From Rhodococcus sp. 14-2470-1b (GTDB taxonomy: Bacteria; Actinomycetota; Actinomycetes; Mycobacteriales; Mycobacteriaceae), in the NCBI RefSeq assembly GCF_002259415.1, contig NZ_NPFY01000035.1:186001-250000 (forward strand): DNA of 64,000 nucleotides, given 5' to 3'. Shown here one piece after another: positions 28,634 to 38,771 of the stretch. The notes under the pieces were generated by a model. It saw only the letters and a list, made by a program, of their open reading frames with translations. It did no database searches and was not told the DNA's origin. Positions within the stretch are counted from its first letter, which is position 1, and each line of letters starts with the position of its first letter. The translations under genes and the position numbers were made by a program.

Positions 28634-29826
28634 CAACGCCTCTTCTTGGCACGCTTTCCGGTAGGCCGCGAGCCCACCCGAGGGGTCACCGGCGCGTCGG
28701 GGACAGTGCCCGACCCTGCCACGACCGGGGTGTCCGACCCTACGCGCTTCGCAGCTTCGGCACGCTTGCCCAACACCTTCTTGGTGTGGGCCGCGACGGG
28801 ACCCCACTTCTCCTTGATGGACACCAGCAACGGCGTCGCGAAGAAGATCGACGAGTACGCGCCGACGATCATGCCGACGAGCTGCACGAGCGCGAGGTCT
28901 TTGAGAGTGCCGACACCGAGCAGCCAGACGGCGACGATCATCAGCGCCAACACCGGCAGAACGCCGATGACGGTGGTGTTGATCGACCGCATCAGGGTCT
29001 GGTTGACGGCCAGGTTGGCCTGCTCGGCGTAGGTCTTGCGGCCCAGGTGCAGGATTCCGCGCGTGTTCTCCTCGACCTTGTCGAAGACCACGACGGAGTC
29101 GTACAGCGAGAACCCGAGGATGGTGAGCAGGCCGATGACCGTCGCGGGCGTGACCTCGAACCCGACGAGCGAGTACACACCGGCGGTGACCAGCAGGTCG
29201 AAGAACAAGGCAGCGAGTGCAGCTATCGCCATGTCCCTCTCGTATCGGATCGCGATGTAGATACTGACGATGACCAGGAACACGACGAGCGCGATCAGTG
29301 CCTTCTGCGTGATCTGCCCGCCCCACGTCTCGCTGACGTCGGAGAAACTGATGGCGTTGGGGCTCGCCGTTCCTGTGCTGTCCACCGGCTGGAAGGCGTC
29401 GAACAGTGCAAGACGTACCTGGTCGACCTGTCCTGCGTCGAGTGCCTCGGAACGCACCTGCACCGTGGCAGCCGCTCCGGAGCCGACGGTCTGCACCGCT
29501 TCCGGACCGAAGCCGAGAGTGTCGGTGAACACCGTCTCCACCTGCTCGGAGGTGACACCGCCGTCGGCGGGTACTTGAATCTTGGTGCCGCCCTCGAAGT
29601 CGATCCCGAGGGTGAACCCACGGAAGACCATGCTGAGCAGGCACACCAAAACGATCGCTGCGGTGAGGATGTAGTAGAACCGGCGCCTACCGACGACCTC
29701 GAACGCGCCCGTTCCGGTGTACAGCCGCGAGAGCCAGCTACGCGTGGGTTGCGCGCTCTGATCGACGCCGGAGTCCTGCAGCAGGACCGAGCCGGTGCCC
29801 TCGGTGTTCTCTGATGAATCGGACAT
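28633..29826 (-). CDS. secF: Protein translocase accessory subunit SecF
   Basis: A 397-residue membrane protein of the SecDF complex, which uses the proton gradient to pull exported proteins through SecYEG. It has an N-terminal tail, a first TM segment (FYYILTAAIVLVCLLSMVF), the signature FRGFTLGIDFEGGTKIQ, a periplasm-side loop, then five TM segments including VIGLLTILGFSLYDSVVVFDKVEEN. A Lys/Arg-rich tail ends GKRAKKRR. ATG 29826 lies one base after the secD stop; a start 21 codons upstream is possible but overlaps secD. Confidence 0.96.
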   Translation of the reverse strand: MSDSSENTEGTGSVLLQDSGVDQSAQPTRSWLSRLYTGTGAFEVVGRRRFYYILTAAIVLVCLLSMVFRGFTLGIDFEGGTKIQVPADGGVTSEQVETVFTDTLGFGPEAVQTVGSGAAATVQVRSEALDAGQVDQVRLALFDAFQPVDSTGTASPNAISFSDVSETWGGQITQKALIALVVFLVIVSIYIAIRYERDMAIAALAALFFDLLVTAGVYSLVGFEVTPATVIGLLTILGFSLYDSVVVFDKVEENTRGILHLGRKTYAEQANLAVNQTLMRSINTTVIGVLPVLALMIVAVWLLGVGTLKDLALVQLVGMIVGAYSSIFFATPLLVSIKEKWGPVAAHTKKVLGKRAEAAKRVGSDTPVVAGSGTVPDAPVTPRVGSRPTGKRAKKRR

Positions 29827-29827
29827 C

Positions 29828-31597
29828 TCAGGCCCCCTTCGTCGCAGCATCGGATGCGGACTTGCTTGCCATGGCACGTGCGGCGGCACGCTTGCGTTCC
29901 TGCGCGATCTGCGCGACGGCGCCGAGCCCGTTCACACCGGGCTTGGACCAGAACTTGGACTTCGACGCCAGGTACACCAATGGCCAGGTGACCAGGACTA
30001 CCACCATGACGTCGAGGATCGTGGTGAGGCCGAGCGTGAACGCGAAGCCCTGCACCTGCCCCACGGCCAGTGCGTAGAGCACCGCTGCGGCGATGAAACT
30101 CACGGCATTACCGGACAGAATTGTCTTGCGGGCACGCGTCCAGCCTCGTGGAACGGCGGATCGGAAGCTTCTGCCCTCCCGGATTTCGTCCTTGATGCGC
30201 TCGAAGAACACGACGAACGAGTCGGCCGTCATGCCGATGCCGATGATCAGACCGGCGATCCCGGCGAGATCGAGGGTGAAGTTGATCCATCGGCCGAGCA
30301 GAACGAGAATCCCGTAGACCATCGCACCCGCGAGCACGAGCGACAACGCGGTGAGGAATCCGAGCGCACGGTAGTAGACGAGGCAGTAGACCAGCACGAG
30401 AGCGAGGCCGATCGCTCCGGCAAGCAGACCCGCTTCGAGCGAAGCCAGCCCCAGCGTCGCGGACACCGTTTCTGCTTCCGACGATGCGAAGGACAACGGA
30501 AGCGATCCGTACTTCAAGGTGTTCGCGAGATCCGACGCACCTTGGGCGGTGAACTGCCCGGTGATGGACGTCGCGCTACCGGCGGGCGTCGCGCCCTGGA
30601 TCACCGGTGCGCTGACGACCTTGGAGTCGAGTGTGAACGCAGCCTGGCTGCCGATGTTGGCTCCGGTGAACTGCGCCCACGTGTTGCTGCCTTCGGAATC
30701 GAAGCTCAGGCTGACCTCGTGACGTGACTGCTGGGAGTTGAATCCGGAGGTCGCATCGGAGATCTGCTGGCCGTCGATGATGCTCGGCCCGAGGACGTAC
30801 ACGGCGGCACCGTCGGTGGAACATGCGACCAACGGCAAGGCCGGGTCGTCGTTGCCCTGCAACGGGTCGGGAGCGTTGCAGTCGATCGTCGCGAGCGCAG
30901 CCTGCTGGACCTGAGGGTCCTCGCTCTGACGAAGCGCCTTCGCTTCGGCGATCTGGTCCGCAGCCTGCTCGGCTTCGGTGCCCGCGGGCTCGTCCGCAGC
31001 CGGGTCCTCAGCAGCAGGATCACCTGCGGGGTCGGCCGCCGGCGCCGCGGGAGTGGGCGCGGGTGTCGGATCGACCGCGCTGGGATCCTGTGCCGGGAAC
31101 GGGCGACCCTGAGGCACCGCATCTCCGGACGGCGCAGGAGTGTCGGCAGCAGGTGTCTCGGCCGGTGTTCCGCCTGCCGGGGCCTGCTCGGTTCCCCCCG
31201 CGGGAGCGCCCGCCGCGGGCTGTGCAGCTTGAATCACCGGGCGAATGAACAACCGCGCGGTCTGGCCCAGAGTGCGTGCCTGCGAGCTGTCGTCACCGGG
31301 AACAGTGATCACGAGGTTCTCGCCGTCGATGAGCACCTCCGAGCCCGCGACACCGAGACCGTCGACGCGAGTGGTGATGATCTGCTGTGCCTGGATCAGG
31401 CTCTCACGGCTCGGCGCGCTGCCGTCCGGTGTTCGCGCCGTCAGCGTGACACGGGTGCCGCCTTCGAGATCGATACCGAGCTTCGGCTCGGGCGACTTGT
31501 CTCCGGTGAAGAAGACCAAGGCGTACACAACGGCCATCAGGACGCCGAACACGGCGAGATAGCGGGATGGATGCACCGATCCGCTTGAAGGTGCCAC
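29828..31597 (-). CDS. secD: Protein translocase accessory subunit SecD
   Basis: A 589-residue partner of SecF, with six expected TM segments: one near the N-terminus ([18 protein letters not shown]) and five after residue 390. Signatures include [36 protein letters not shown] and [19 protein letters not shown] Pro/Ala/Asp-rich stretch of about 100 residues (around 120-225) interrupts the first extracytoplasmic domain, an expansion seen in actinobacterial SecD. The gap of 142 bases to yajC holds nothing recognisable. The Ala/Lys-rich tail ends SDAATKGA. Confidence 0.96.
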   Translation of the reverse strand: MAPSSGSVHPSRYLAVFGVLMAVVYALVFFTGDKSPEPKLGIDLEGGTRVTLTARTPDGSAPSRESLIQAQQIITTRVDGLGVAGSEVLIDGENLVITVPGDDSSQARTLGQTARLFIRPVIQAAQPAAGAPAGGTEQAPAGGTPAETPAADTPAPSGDAVPQGRPFPAQDPSAVDPTPAPTPAAPAADPAGDPAAEDPAADEPAGTEAEQAADQIAEAKALRQSEDPQVQQAALATIDCNAPDPLQGNDDPALPLVACSTDGAAVYVLGPSIIDGQQISDATSGFNSQQSRHEVSLSFDSEGSNTWAQFTGANIGSQAAFTLDSKVVSAPVIQGATPAGSATSITGQFTAQGASDLANTLKYGSLPLSFASSEAETVSATLGLASLEAGLLAGAIGLALVLVYCLVYYRALGFLTALSLVLAGAMVYGILVLLGRWINFTLDLAGIAGLIIGIGMTADSFVVFFERIKDEIREGRSFRSAVPRGWTRARKTILSGNAVSFIAAAVLYALAVGQVQGFAFTLGLTTILDVMVVVLVTWPLVYLASKSKFWSKPGVNGLGAVAQIAQERKRAAARAMASKSASDAATKGA

Positions 31598-31739
31598 GGT
31601 GTGTGATTCTCCTCTTGGCGTTTGAGGGTGAGTGACGAAAAGTAACTCGCGGGAGGTTCAGGGCATACCGGACGCCTGGACCCTCGCACGCGAAACCGCT
31701 GCCGGACCGTGTCCGACAGCGGCTGCGATCATCGCGAAG

Positions 31740-32156
31740 TCACTCCTTGTCGAGGCGACGCGTGCTCTGTTCCACGGTTTCGTCGGCGGAGGGCTGCGAC
31801 GAGACGGTCTTGTCGAGCGACGGACCTGCGCCCTCCACACCGGACAGGTCGTCGGGTGCGGTGATCGCGTCGCCTGGATGATTGTCGAACTCGTCGTCGG
31901 TCTCCGGTGGGAGAACCTCACGGACGACTGCCCGCGACCAAGTGGTGATGATGCCGTCGGCGATCTCGAGGTCGACGGTGTCTTCTTCCACCAATGCGAC
32001 GCGGGCGTAGAGGCCTGCGGTCGTCACGACCTCGTCACCGACCTTCAGCGAGTCCTGCAGAGCCTGGGTGTCGGCGAGGACCTTCTTCTGCTTGCGCACG
32101 TTGAGGAACATCGGTACGAGCAGCGCCACGATCAGCAGCGGAAATAGCAGTTCCAT
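31740..32156 (-). CDS. yajC: Preprotein translocase subunit YajC
   Basis: A 138-residue protein: one N-terminal TM segment (LLFPLLIVALLVPMFL) and the YajC core with KVGDEVVTTAGLYARVALVEEDTVDLEIADG. A poorly conserved acidic tail of about 45 residues, longer than in most YajC, follows. It associates with SecDF. The ATG start lies 150 bases downstream of ruvB; the gap contains a short AT-rich patch (about 32305-32322) but no clear terminator. Order ruvB-yajC-secD-secF is the classic one. Confidence 0.93.
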   Translation of the reverse strand: MELLFPLLIVALLVPMFLNVRKQKKVLADTQALQDSLKVGDEVVTTAGLYARVALVEEDTVDLEIADGIITTWSRAVVREVLPPETDDEFDNHPGDAITAPDDLSGVEGAGPSLDKTVSSQPSADETVEQSTRRLDKE

Positions 32157-32306
32157 CTTCTACGTCAGTCCTAAGAGGTGTCGTTGTTCTTGTCGTGTCG
32201 GCGTCCGACAGAGAGTTCGTCGCTCACCGTCGAAGTGCCGTGCGTCGGGTCCAGTGTGCCATTACCTCACCGCCGACTTGTCCGGCTCCTGAGCTTTGCC
32301 GCGCAA

Positions 32307-33383
32307 TTATTCGAATAATCCCTGCTGAGCTTCGTTCGTCCGGACGGAAATGCCGCCGATGGCGAGGTCCGGCGGCGGTACGAGACCGAGATGCTGCCAC
32401 GCTGCGGCGGTCGCGACCCGTCCCCGGGGAGTCCGTGCGACCATGCCCGCGCGGACCAGGAACGGTTCGCAGACCTCTTCGACCGTCGACGGTTCCTCGC
32501 CGACGGCGACTGCGAGTGTCGACACCCCGACGGGCCCGCCGCCGAAACTCCTGATCAGTGCGCTGAGAACTGCACGGTCCAGCCTGTCGAGACCCAACTG
32601 GTCGACGTCGTACACGACGAGTGCTTCCTGCGCCGTCTGTTTGGTCACGGTGCCGTCCCCGCGCACCTCGGCGTAGTCACGCACACGGCGAAGCAGACGG
32701 TTGGCGATACGAGGGGTGCCGCGCGAGCGTCCGGCGATCTCGGCGCATCCTGCCGCGTCGATCGGTACGCCGAGGATGCCTGCCGAGCGCACGAGTATCC
32801 GCTGAAGTTCCTCGGGTTCGTAGAAATCCATGTGCGCGACGAAACCGAAGCGATCCCGCAGCGGTCCGGTCAGAGCGCCCGATCGGGTGGTGGCTCCGAC
32901 CAGTGTGAACGGCGCGACTTCGAGTGGAATCGAGGTTGCGCCCGGCCCCTTGCCCACCACAACGTCGACTCGAAAGTCCTCCATGGCGAGGTACAGCATT
33001 TCCTCCGCCGGGCGCGCGATGCGGTGGATCTCGTCGATGAACAGAACGTCGCCCTCGACGAGGTTGCTGAGCATGGCGGCGAGATCACCTGCCCGTTCGA
33101 GCGCAGGCCCCGACGTCAGCCGCAGCGACGTACCCAGTTCCTGGGCGATGATCATCGCCATCGATGTCTTGCCGAGTCCGGGTGGGCCCGACATCAGGAT
33201 GTGATCGGGTGTGCCGCCACGAAGCTTCGCACCGGTCAGGACGAGTTGGAGTTGCTCGCGCACTCGCGGCTGACCGATGAAGTCCGTCAGCGATTTCGGA
33301 CGCAGACTGGTCTCGACGTCGACGTCGTCCGCGGTGACCTCGGCAGTCACCTGCGACTCCTCGAGGTCGGCGTCGTCGGTCAT
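32307..33383 (-). CDS. ruvB: Holliday junction branch migration ATPase RuvB
   Basis: A 358-residue AAA+ motor that drives branch migration with RuvA. Walker A GPPGLGKT lies at residues 66-73, Walker B in VLFIDEIHR, and the characteristic [22 protein letters not shown] follows; the winged-helix C-terminus reads [23 protein letters not shown] and [14 protein letters not shown]. The ATG overlaps the ruvA stop by four bases (ATGA). Complete and normal. Confidence 0.98.
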   Translation of the reverse strand: MTDDADLEESQVTAEVTADDVDVETSLRPKSLTDFIGQPRVREQLQLVLTGAKLRGGTPDHILMSGPPGLGKTSMAMIIAQELGTSLRLTSGPALERAGDLAAMLSNLVEGDVLFIDEIHRIARPAEEMLYLAMEDFRVDVVVGKGPGATSIPLEVAPFTLVGATTRSGALTGPLRDRFGFVAHMDFYEPEELQRILVRSAGILGVPIDAAGCAEIAGRSRGTPRIANRLLRRVRDYAEVRGDGTVTKQTAQEALVVYDVDQLGLDRLDRAVLSALIRSFGGGPVGVSTLAVAVGEEPSTVEEVCEPFLVRAGMVARTPRGRVATAAAWQHLGLVPPPDLAIGGISVRTNEAQQGLFE

Positions 33384-33988
33384 CTCGTCTTACCCAGGTA
33401 CGCGAGCGCGGAGCGTAGAGCAGCCGACGTCGACGCATCGGGCTGAGCGGCCAGCACAGATGTTGTCGCGTCCTCGGCTTGTTTGACCGCGAACCCGAGT
33501 CCGGTGAGGGCTTCGACGATTTGGTCGTGCACTGCGCCGCCGCTCGCGCCTGCGGTCGGCGTCGCGGACGCTCCCCCTCCACCGACGATGGCGTCGACCT
33601 TGTCCCGCAGTTCGACGACCATCCGCTCGGCACCGCGTTTTCCGATTCCGGGTACACGCGTCAACGCGGTGACGTTGCCGTCCGCCAACGCGGTCCGCAA
33701 TGCCGCCGGATCGAGCACGGCGAGGGTGGCCATCGCGATACGAGGCCCGACACCGGACACCGTCAGCAACAGTACGAACAGGTCCCGTGACTCGGTGTCC
33801 GAGAACCCGTAGAGGGTCATCGAGTCCTCGCGGACGATCATGGTCGTCAGCAGTCTCGACTCGGCTCCCCGAGTCAACGACGCAAGTGTCGAGGGTGTCG
33901 CGTTGACTCGATAGCCGACCCCGGACGCTTCGAGGACTGCGTGGTCGAGCGCGATGTCCAGTACTTCCCCGCGGATGGATGCGATCAT
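33380..33988 (-). CDS. ruvA: Holliday junction-binding protein RuvA
   Basis: A 202-residue junction-binding subunit. Domain I is an OB fold starting [12 protein letters not shown], domain II holds the tandem helix-hairpin-helix motifs ([35 protein letters not shown]), and a flexible linker leads to the RuvB-contacting domain III ([16 protein letters not shown]...). Both ends overlap its neighbours by four bases (ATGA with ruvC upstream and ruvB downstream), so the three genes are translated as one coupled unit. Confidence 0.97.
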   Translation of the reverse strand: MIASIRGEVLDIALDHAVLEASGVGYRVNATPSTLASLTRGAESRLLTTMIVREDSMTLYGFSDTESRDLFVLLLTVSGVGPRIAMATLAVLDPAALRTALADGNVTALTRVPGIGKRGAERMVVELRDKVDAIVGGGGASATPTAGASGGAVHDQIVEALTGLGFAVKQAEDATTSVLAAQPDASTSAALRSALAYLGKTR

Positions 33989-34614
33989 CCGACGCCCGCC
34001 TCTCCGACAGCCCGAGCCGCTACGGCTCGGGCGCTCTTCTTCGCCGCGGCTGCCCGTGCTCTACGCTCCTCGGCCAGCCGTACCTCGTACTTGCGCCGCT
34101 GTTCCTTGGCCATCGCCTCGGCCTTCGCCATCCTCGCGATCATCGGCGCGCGCCAGCAGTGACAGATACCCAGAGCGAGAGCATCGGCCGCGTCGGCGGG
34201 AGTAGGGGCGGTCTGCAGTCCGAGAATCCGCATGACCATGGCTGTGACCTGCGCTTTGTCCGCACTACCGTTGCCGGTGACCGCGGCTTTCACCTCGCTG
34301 GGAGTGTGGAAGCAGACGTCGATACCTCGGCGGGCTGCGGCAAGCGCGATCACTCCCCCGGCTTGCGCCGTGCCCATCGCGGTGCGCACGTTGTGTTGCG
34401 CGAACACGCGCTCGACGGCGACGACGTCAGGCTTGTGAGTATCGAGCCAGTACTCCGCGGCCTCGGAGATTCGGAGCAACCGCTGCGCCAGATCCATGTC
34501 CGCCGGAGTACGCACGACATCGACGTCCAATGCGATGACACTGCGCCCCGAACCGCCCTCGATCAAACTCAACCCGCACCGGGTCAAGCCTGGGTCGACG
34601 CCCATCACTCGCAC
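33985..34614 (-). CDS. ruvC: Holliday junction resolvase RuvC
   Basis: A 209-residue endonuclease that cuts Holliday junctions. The N-terminal [16 protein letters not shown] carries the first catalytic Asp; [11 protein letters not shown] carries the catalytic Glu; [16 protein letters not shown] sequence lies near the end of the core. The C-terminal about 30 residues are Arg/Ala-rich, an extension beyond E. coli RuvC. GTG 34614 is supported by GGAAGG eight bases upstream. The 92 bases up to yebC hold a likely promoter region but no motif I trust. Confidence 0.96.
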   Translation of the reverse strand: MRVMGVDPGLTRCGLSLIEGGSGRSVIALDVDVVRTPADMDLAQRLLRISEAAEYWLDTHKPDVVAVERVFAQHNVRTAMGTAQAGGVIALAAARRGIDVCFHTPSEVKAAVTGNGSADKAQVTAMVMRILGLQTAPTPADAADALALGICHCWRAPMIARMAKAEAMAKEQRRKYEVRLAEERRARAAAAKKSARAVAARAVGEAGVG

Positions 34615-34706
34615 GTGTTCACCTTCCGCTTACGAACTGTTGTTCGATAGCGTAGCGGAGGGCAGGCCGAGCGGGCGTGTGCGACACCCGACCGGCCTCC
34701 GACGGG

Positions 34707-35462
34707 TCAGTCCTCGTCGAGTTGCGCGAGAACCTCGTCGGACAGTTCGACGTTGGAGTAGACGTTCTGAACGTCGTCGCTGTCCTCGAGCGCGTCGATC
34801 AACTTGAACACCTTGCGTGCGCCGTCGACGTCGACGGGAACGCTGACCGACGCCTGGAAGCTGGCCTCGGCCGAGTCGTAGTCGATCCCGGCCTCCTGCA
34901 GCGCCGTCCGGACCGCGACAAGATCGGTTGGCTCACTGACGATCTCGAAGGTGTCACCGTTGTCGGTGACTTCCTCGGCTCCGGCGTCGAGAACCGCCAT
35001 CAGAACGTCGTCCTCGGACTGACCGTTCTTCTCCAACGTCACCAGACCCTTGCGCGAGAACAGGTACGACACCGATCCTGGGTCCGCCATGTTGCCGCCG
35101 TTGCGGGTCATCGCCACTCGGACCTCACCCGCAGCGCGGTTACGGTTGTCGGTGAGGCACTCGATGAGCACCGCCACACCGTTGGGTCCGTAGCCCTCGT
35201 ACATGATGGTCTGCCAGTCTGCGCCGCCGGCTTCTTCGCCCGCGCCACGCTTGCGCGCACGCTCGATGTTGTCGTTGGGAACCGACGTCTTCTTCGCCTT
35301 CTGAATAGCGTCGAACAGCGTTGGATTACCCGTGGGATCGCCACCACCGGTGCGGGCCGCCACCTCGATGTTCTTGATGAGTTTGGCGAACGACTTGCCA
35401 CGCTTGGCGTCGATCACCGCCTTCTTGTGCTTGGTGGTGGCCCATTTGGAGTGGCCGCTCAT
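34707..35462 (-). CDS. yebC: YebC/TACO1-family DNA-binding or translation factor
   Basis: A 251-residue YebC-family protein. It opens [22 protein letters not shown], the hallmark of the family, and contains [20 protein letters not shown] and the acidic C-terminus [17 protein letters not shown]. Members were long annotated as transcriptional regulators; recent work also links some to translation of proline-rich stretches. The latter would fit a genome with PPPPGNY-repeat proteins, but that is inference. AAAGGGG precedes ATG 35462. Confidence 0.95.
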   Translation of the reverse strand: MSGHSKWATTKHKKAVIDAKRGKSFAKLIKNIEVAARTGGGDPTGNPTLFDAIQKAKKTSVPNDNIERARKRGAGEEAGGADWQTIMYEGYGPNGVAVLIECLTDNRNRAAGEVRVAMTRNGGNMADPGSVSYLFSRKGLVTLEKNGQSEDDVLMAVLDAGAEEVTDNGDTFEIVSEPTDLVAVRTALQEAGIDYDSAEASFQASVSVPVDVDGARKVFKLIDALEDSDDVQNVYSNVELSDEVLAQLDED

Positions 35463-35563
35463 GCGATGGAGCCCCTTTCGTACTTACAACAAGTGTTCGT
35501 AGTTTACGCGTGCTTCAGCCGCACCGATTCCGTACACGTCGATGGACCTGCCGACGTCGCGGC

Positions 35564-36166
35564 TCAGAGCTCGCGCACGAGGTCGACGAAGAGGCCGTGC
35601 ACGCGGCGGTCCCCGGTGACCTCGGGATGAAAGCTGGTTGCCATGACCCGGCCCTGACGCACTGCGACGACGCGCCCCGCCGCAGGGCCGTCGGGAACCG
35701 TGGCGAGGACCTCGACACCGTCGCCGACGCGTTCCACCCACGGCGCTCGGATGAACACGGCCCGCATGAGGTCACCCTCGAGTCCGGCGAACTCGAGATC
35801 GGTTTCGAAGGAGTCGACCTGACGACCGAAGGCATTGCGCCGCACGGTGATGTCGAGGGCATCCAGATGCTGGGCGTCCTCTCTGGTATCGAGAACTTCG
35901 CTCGCCAACATGATCATGCCCGCACACGATCCGTATGCGGGCAGCCCGTCACGCAGCCGGGCACGCAGCGGTTCGAGCAGTTCGAAGACCGTCAGAAGCC
36001 TGCTCATCGTCGTCGATTCACCGCCAGGAACGACGAGTCCGTCGACGGCACCCAGTTCCGCCGGCCGCCGAACCGCGACTGCATCGGCGCCGCTGGCACT
36101 CAGAGCAGCGAGGTGTTCTCGGACATCACCCTGCAACGCGAGGACGCCGATCCTGGGCCCGCTCAC
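35564..36166 (-). CDS. pdxT: Pyridoxal 5'-phosphate synthase glutaminase subunit PdxT
   Basis: Releases ammonia from glutamine for PdxS in the DXP-independent PLP pathway. The 200-residue class I amidotransferase has [13 protein letters not shown] at the N-terminus, [12 protein letters not shown], the nucleophile Cys in [10 protein letters not shown], and His/Glu in [13 protein letters not shown] 36166 overlaps the tesB stop (GTGA). In this window tesB and a plus-strand gene separate it from pdxS, as M. tuberculosis has Rv2604c-Rv2605c-Rv2606c. Confidence 0.96.
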   Translation of the reverse strand: MSGPRIGVLALQGDVREHLAALSASGADAVAVRRPAELGAVDGLVVPGGESTTMSRLLTVFELLEPLRARLRDGLPAYGSCAGMIMLASEVLDTREDAQHLDALDITVRRNAFGRQVDSFETDLEFAGLEGDLMRAVFIRAPWVERVGDGVEVLATVPDGPAAGRVVAVRQGRVMATSFHPEVTGDRRVHGLFVDLVREL

Positions 36167-37014
36167 CTGGGCTTGAACGAATCAGTAGCCGATTTCGACT
36201 GGTCACGCTCGAAGCGCATCAAGCCCTCCTGCACGACGGCAGCGACCATGCGCCCCTGCCGGTCGAAGATTCGACCCTGGGCCAGAGCCCGCCCGAAGTC
36301 GGCGGACGGCGACGTCTGGTCGTAGAGAAGCCACTCGTCGGCACGAAACGGGCGCAGGAACCACAACGCGTGATCGAGTGACGCCGTCTGAGTCGCCACC
36401 CCCGGGTGCGGAACTTTCGCCGAACCGATCAGGGTCATGTCGGACATGTACGCGAGCGCGCATACGTGGAACACCTGGTTGTCCGGCAGACGGTCGCGGT
36501 AACGGAACCACACCCGCTGCTGGGCAGCGAGGCTCGCGTATTTCTCGGTCTGCTCGTCCGGGACTCTGCGGATATCCCATTCCTTCCACTCCTCGTAGAA
36601 CGAATTGTCGAACTCCGGGAGTGTGCGCGGGTCCGGCAGGGTCTCCGGATCTACGACGCGGGGCATGGTGTCCTGGTGCGAGATGCCGTCGTCGTCGACA
36701 TGGAACGACGCGGACATGGTGAAGATCGCCTTGCCGTCCTGAATTCCGGTGACGCGGCGGGTACAGAAGGACCTGCCGTCACGGATTCGATCGACCATGT
36801 AGACGGTCGGCTCCGTGGGCTTGCCGGGGCGGATGAAGTAGCCGTGCAACGAGTGCACGCGGTAGTCCTCGCCGACCGTGTTCACGGCCGACACCAGAGC
36901 CTGCCCGGCGACCTGCCCGCCGAACGTCCGCTGCAACATGCTCGGGAAGGTTCGACCACGGAAGATGTCGTTCTCGATACGTTCCAATTCGAGAATGTCC
37001 TCGATACTGGCCAT
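36163..37014 (-). CDS. tesB: Acyl-CoA thioesterase II
   Basis: A 283-residue double hot-dog protein that hydrolyses acyl-CoA to free acid and CoA. Typical stretches are [50 protein letters not shown], and [23 protein letters not shown], with [25 protein letters not shown] near the end. ATG 37014 opens [14 protein letters not shown]. It is translationally coupled to pdxT, perhaps only by history. Its upstream side faces the degenerate kinase gene on the plus strand. Confidence 0.94.
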   Translation of the reverse strand: MASIEDILELERIENDIFRGRTFPSMLQRTFGGQVAGQALVSAVNTVGEDYRVHSLHGYFIRPGKPTEPTVYMVDRIRDGRSFCTRRVTGIQDGKAIFTMSASFHVDDDGISHQDTMPRVVDPETLPDPRTLPEFDNSFYEEWKEWDIRRVPDEQTEKYASLAAQQRVWFRYRDRLPDNQVFHVCALAYMSDMTLIGSAKVPHPGVATQTASLDHALWFLRPFRADEWLLYDQTSPSADFGRALAQGRIFDRQGRMVAAVVQEGLMRFERDQSKSATDSFKPR

Positions 37015-37075
37015 TGTTCACCTCTCGTCGCTGCTGGTGAAGGCTAACAAGCGCGGAGACAGGCAAGATGAACCG

Positions 37076-37702
37076 GTGCCGAACCGCGACCTGCCGACGC
37101 CTGTGCCGATTTTTCCGGAACTACTCGCCCAGGCAGTGGCCGACCGAATTCCGAACGGCTGCCGCGCAATCGGTGTCATCGACGGCGTGGACGCCGCTCG
37201 TCCGGTCGAATTCGCCCTGTCGGTCCGTGACCTCGTCGGCGCGTCCGGACGGCATTGTGACGTAATCGATCTCCACGATTACGTGCGGCCTGCCTCACTG
37301 AGGTTCGAGTACTCTCGGACCGACGAATCGACCTACCGCACAGCCTGGTTCGACTTCGCTGCAGTGGAGCGGGAGATCGTCGCACCGATGCGCGCCGGAG
37401 GCCGAGGGACATTCCTCCCTCGGCTCTGGGACGAGTCGGCCGATCGGTCCGCGAGAGCGAGCCTCGTCGACGCGGCTCCCGATCATGTTCTGCTGATCGC
37501 CGGTCCGATGACCCTCGGCCGGATTCCCGATGTCGCGGTGACGGTGCACCTGAAGATCAGCGAAGCCACCATGCGGCGTCGGACCCCGGAGGCCGACGCG
37601 TGGACTGTTGCGCCGCTGCTCGAGTTCTACGCCGGTGCACCGACCGCGGACGTGGTGGTCCGCTGGGATCACCCGAACCGGCCCGCGATACTCCAGGCCT
37701 GA
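37076..37702 (+). CDS. Uridine-kinase-like protein with a ruined P-loop
   Basis: A 208-residue protein whose layout follows actinobacterial uridine kinase-like P-loop proteins: a buried strand and loop (residues 33-43), then VIDLHDYVRPASLRFEY, FDFAAVEREIVAP and a later ILLIAGPM-like strand read as VLLIAGPMTLGRIP. The loop reads GVIDGVDAARP where active kinases have GxDGxxGSGKT, so the glycine-lysine-threonine of Walker A is gone. It is the only plus-strand gene between 24 and 45 kb, convergent with pdxS (4-base gap) and divergent from tesB. GTG 37076 is chosen; GTG 37037 is possible. It may be a non-catalytic relative with a binding or regulatory role. Confidence 0.6.
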   Translation: MPNRDLPTPVPIFPELLAQAVADRIPNGCRAIGVIDGVDAARPVEFALSVRDLVGASGRHCDVIDLHDYVRPASLRFEYSRTDESTYRTAWFDFAAVEREIVAPMRAGGRGTFLPRLWDESADRSARASLVDAAPDHVLLIAGPMTLGRIPDVAVTVHLKISEATMRRRTPEADAWTVAPLLEFYAGAPTADVVVRWDHPNRPAILQA

Positions 37703-37706
37703 GACG

Positions 37707-38627
37707 TCACCAGCCGCGTTCGGCCAAACGGTGAGCAACCGGAAGATCGTCGACGTTGATTCCCACCATGGCCTCACCCAGCCCACGCGAGACCTTGGCG
37801 AGGACGTCGGGATCGTCGTGGAAGGTCGTTGCCTTGACGATCGCCTCGGCGCGCTCCTTGGGGTTGCCGGACTTGAAGATTCCGGATCCGACGAAGACGC
37901 CCTCGGCGCCGAGCTGCATCATCATCGCAGCGTCCGCCGGAGTCGCGATGCCGCCGGCCGTGAACAGTGTCACGGGCAGCTTGCCGGCACGAGCAACTTC
38001 GACAACGAGGTCGTAGGGCGCCTGAAGCTCCTTCGCGGCGACATACAGCTCATCCTCGGGCAACGACGTCAACCGGCGAATCTCGTCGCGGATCTTGCGC
38101 ATGTGCGTGGTCGCGTTGGACACGTCGCCTGTTCCGGCCTCGCCCTTGGACCGGATCATCGCCGCGCCTTCGGTGATTCGACGCAGCGCTTCGCCGAGGT
38201 TGGTCGCGCCACAGACGAACGGGACCGTGAAGTTCCACTTGTCGATGTGGTTCGCGTAGTCCGCCGGGGTCAGCACCTCCGATTCGTCGACGTAGTCGAC
38301 GCCGAGACTCTGCAGGATCTGCGCTTCGACGAAGTGCCCGATCCTTGCCTTCGCCATGACGGGAATGGACACGGCGGCGATGATGCTGTCGATCATGTCC
38401 GGATCGCTCATCCGCGACACACCACCCTGCGCGCGGATGTCCGCGGGAACGCGTTCGAGTGCCATGACCGCCACGGCGCCTGCATCCTCGGCGATCTTGG
38501 CCTGATCGGCGGTCACCACGTCCATGATGACGCCGCCCTTGAGCATTTCGGCCATGCCGCGCTTGACGCGTGCTGTCCCCCGGCCGTTGTCTTCGACGTC
38601 TGATGCCGGAACGATGGGCGTACTCAA
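37707..38627 (-). CDS. pdxS: Pyridoxal 5'-phosphate synthase lyase subunit PdxS
   Basis: The synthase subunit of the PdxST complex, making PLP from ribose 5-phosphate, glyceraldehyde 3-phosphate and ammonia. The 306-residue TIM barrel shows [41 protein letters not shown], the lysine in [13 protein letters not shown], and [32 protein letters not shown]. The start is TTG 38627 with AGGAGA six bases upstream; the longer in-frame reading to 38711 lacks support. The 144 bases up to the nudix gene hold nothing clear. Confidence 0.96.
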   Translation of the reverse strand: MSTPIVPASDVEDNGRGTARVKRGMAEMLKGGVIMDVVTADQAKIAEDAGAVAVMALERVPADIRAQGGVSRMSDPDMIDSIIAAVSIPVMAKARIGHFVEAQILQSLGVDYVDESEVLTPADYANHIDKWNFTVPFVCGATNLGEALRRITEGAAMIRSKGEAGTGDVSNATTHMRKIRDEIRRLTSLPEDELYVAAKELQAPYDLVVEVARAGKLPVTLFTAGGIATPADAAMMMQLGAEGVFVGSGIFKSGNPKERAEAIVKATTFHDDPDVLAKVSRGLGEAMVGINVDDLPVAHRLAERGW

Positions 38628-38771
38628 AGGACTCTCCTGCAGCTGTGGGAACACGGGACGGCCTCGGTCGAGGCGTGCCCGACAGTAGACCGAACTGGCT
38701 TTCGTTCCCATAGCCAGTGGAGAATTGCTGGACCCCTGTCGGAGCGTTTCGTCCTGCTGTGTCCGACGGCC

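Noticed and set aside
28634-29644. Reading frame joining the oligopeptide-binding lipoprotein to sequence inside secF
   Set aside because: The lipoprotein has its own signal peptide and start at 28633; the upstream frame is out of phase with secF, which is intact.
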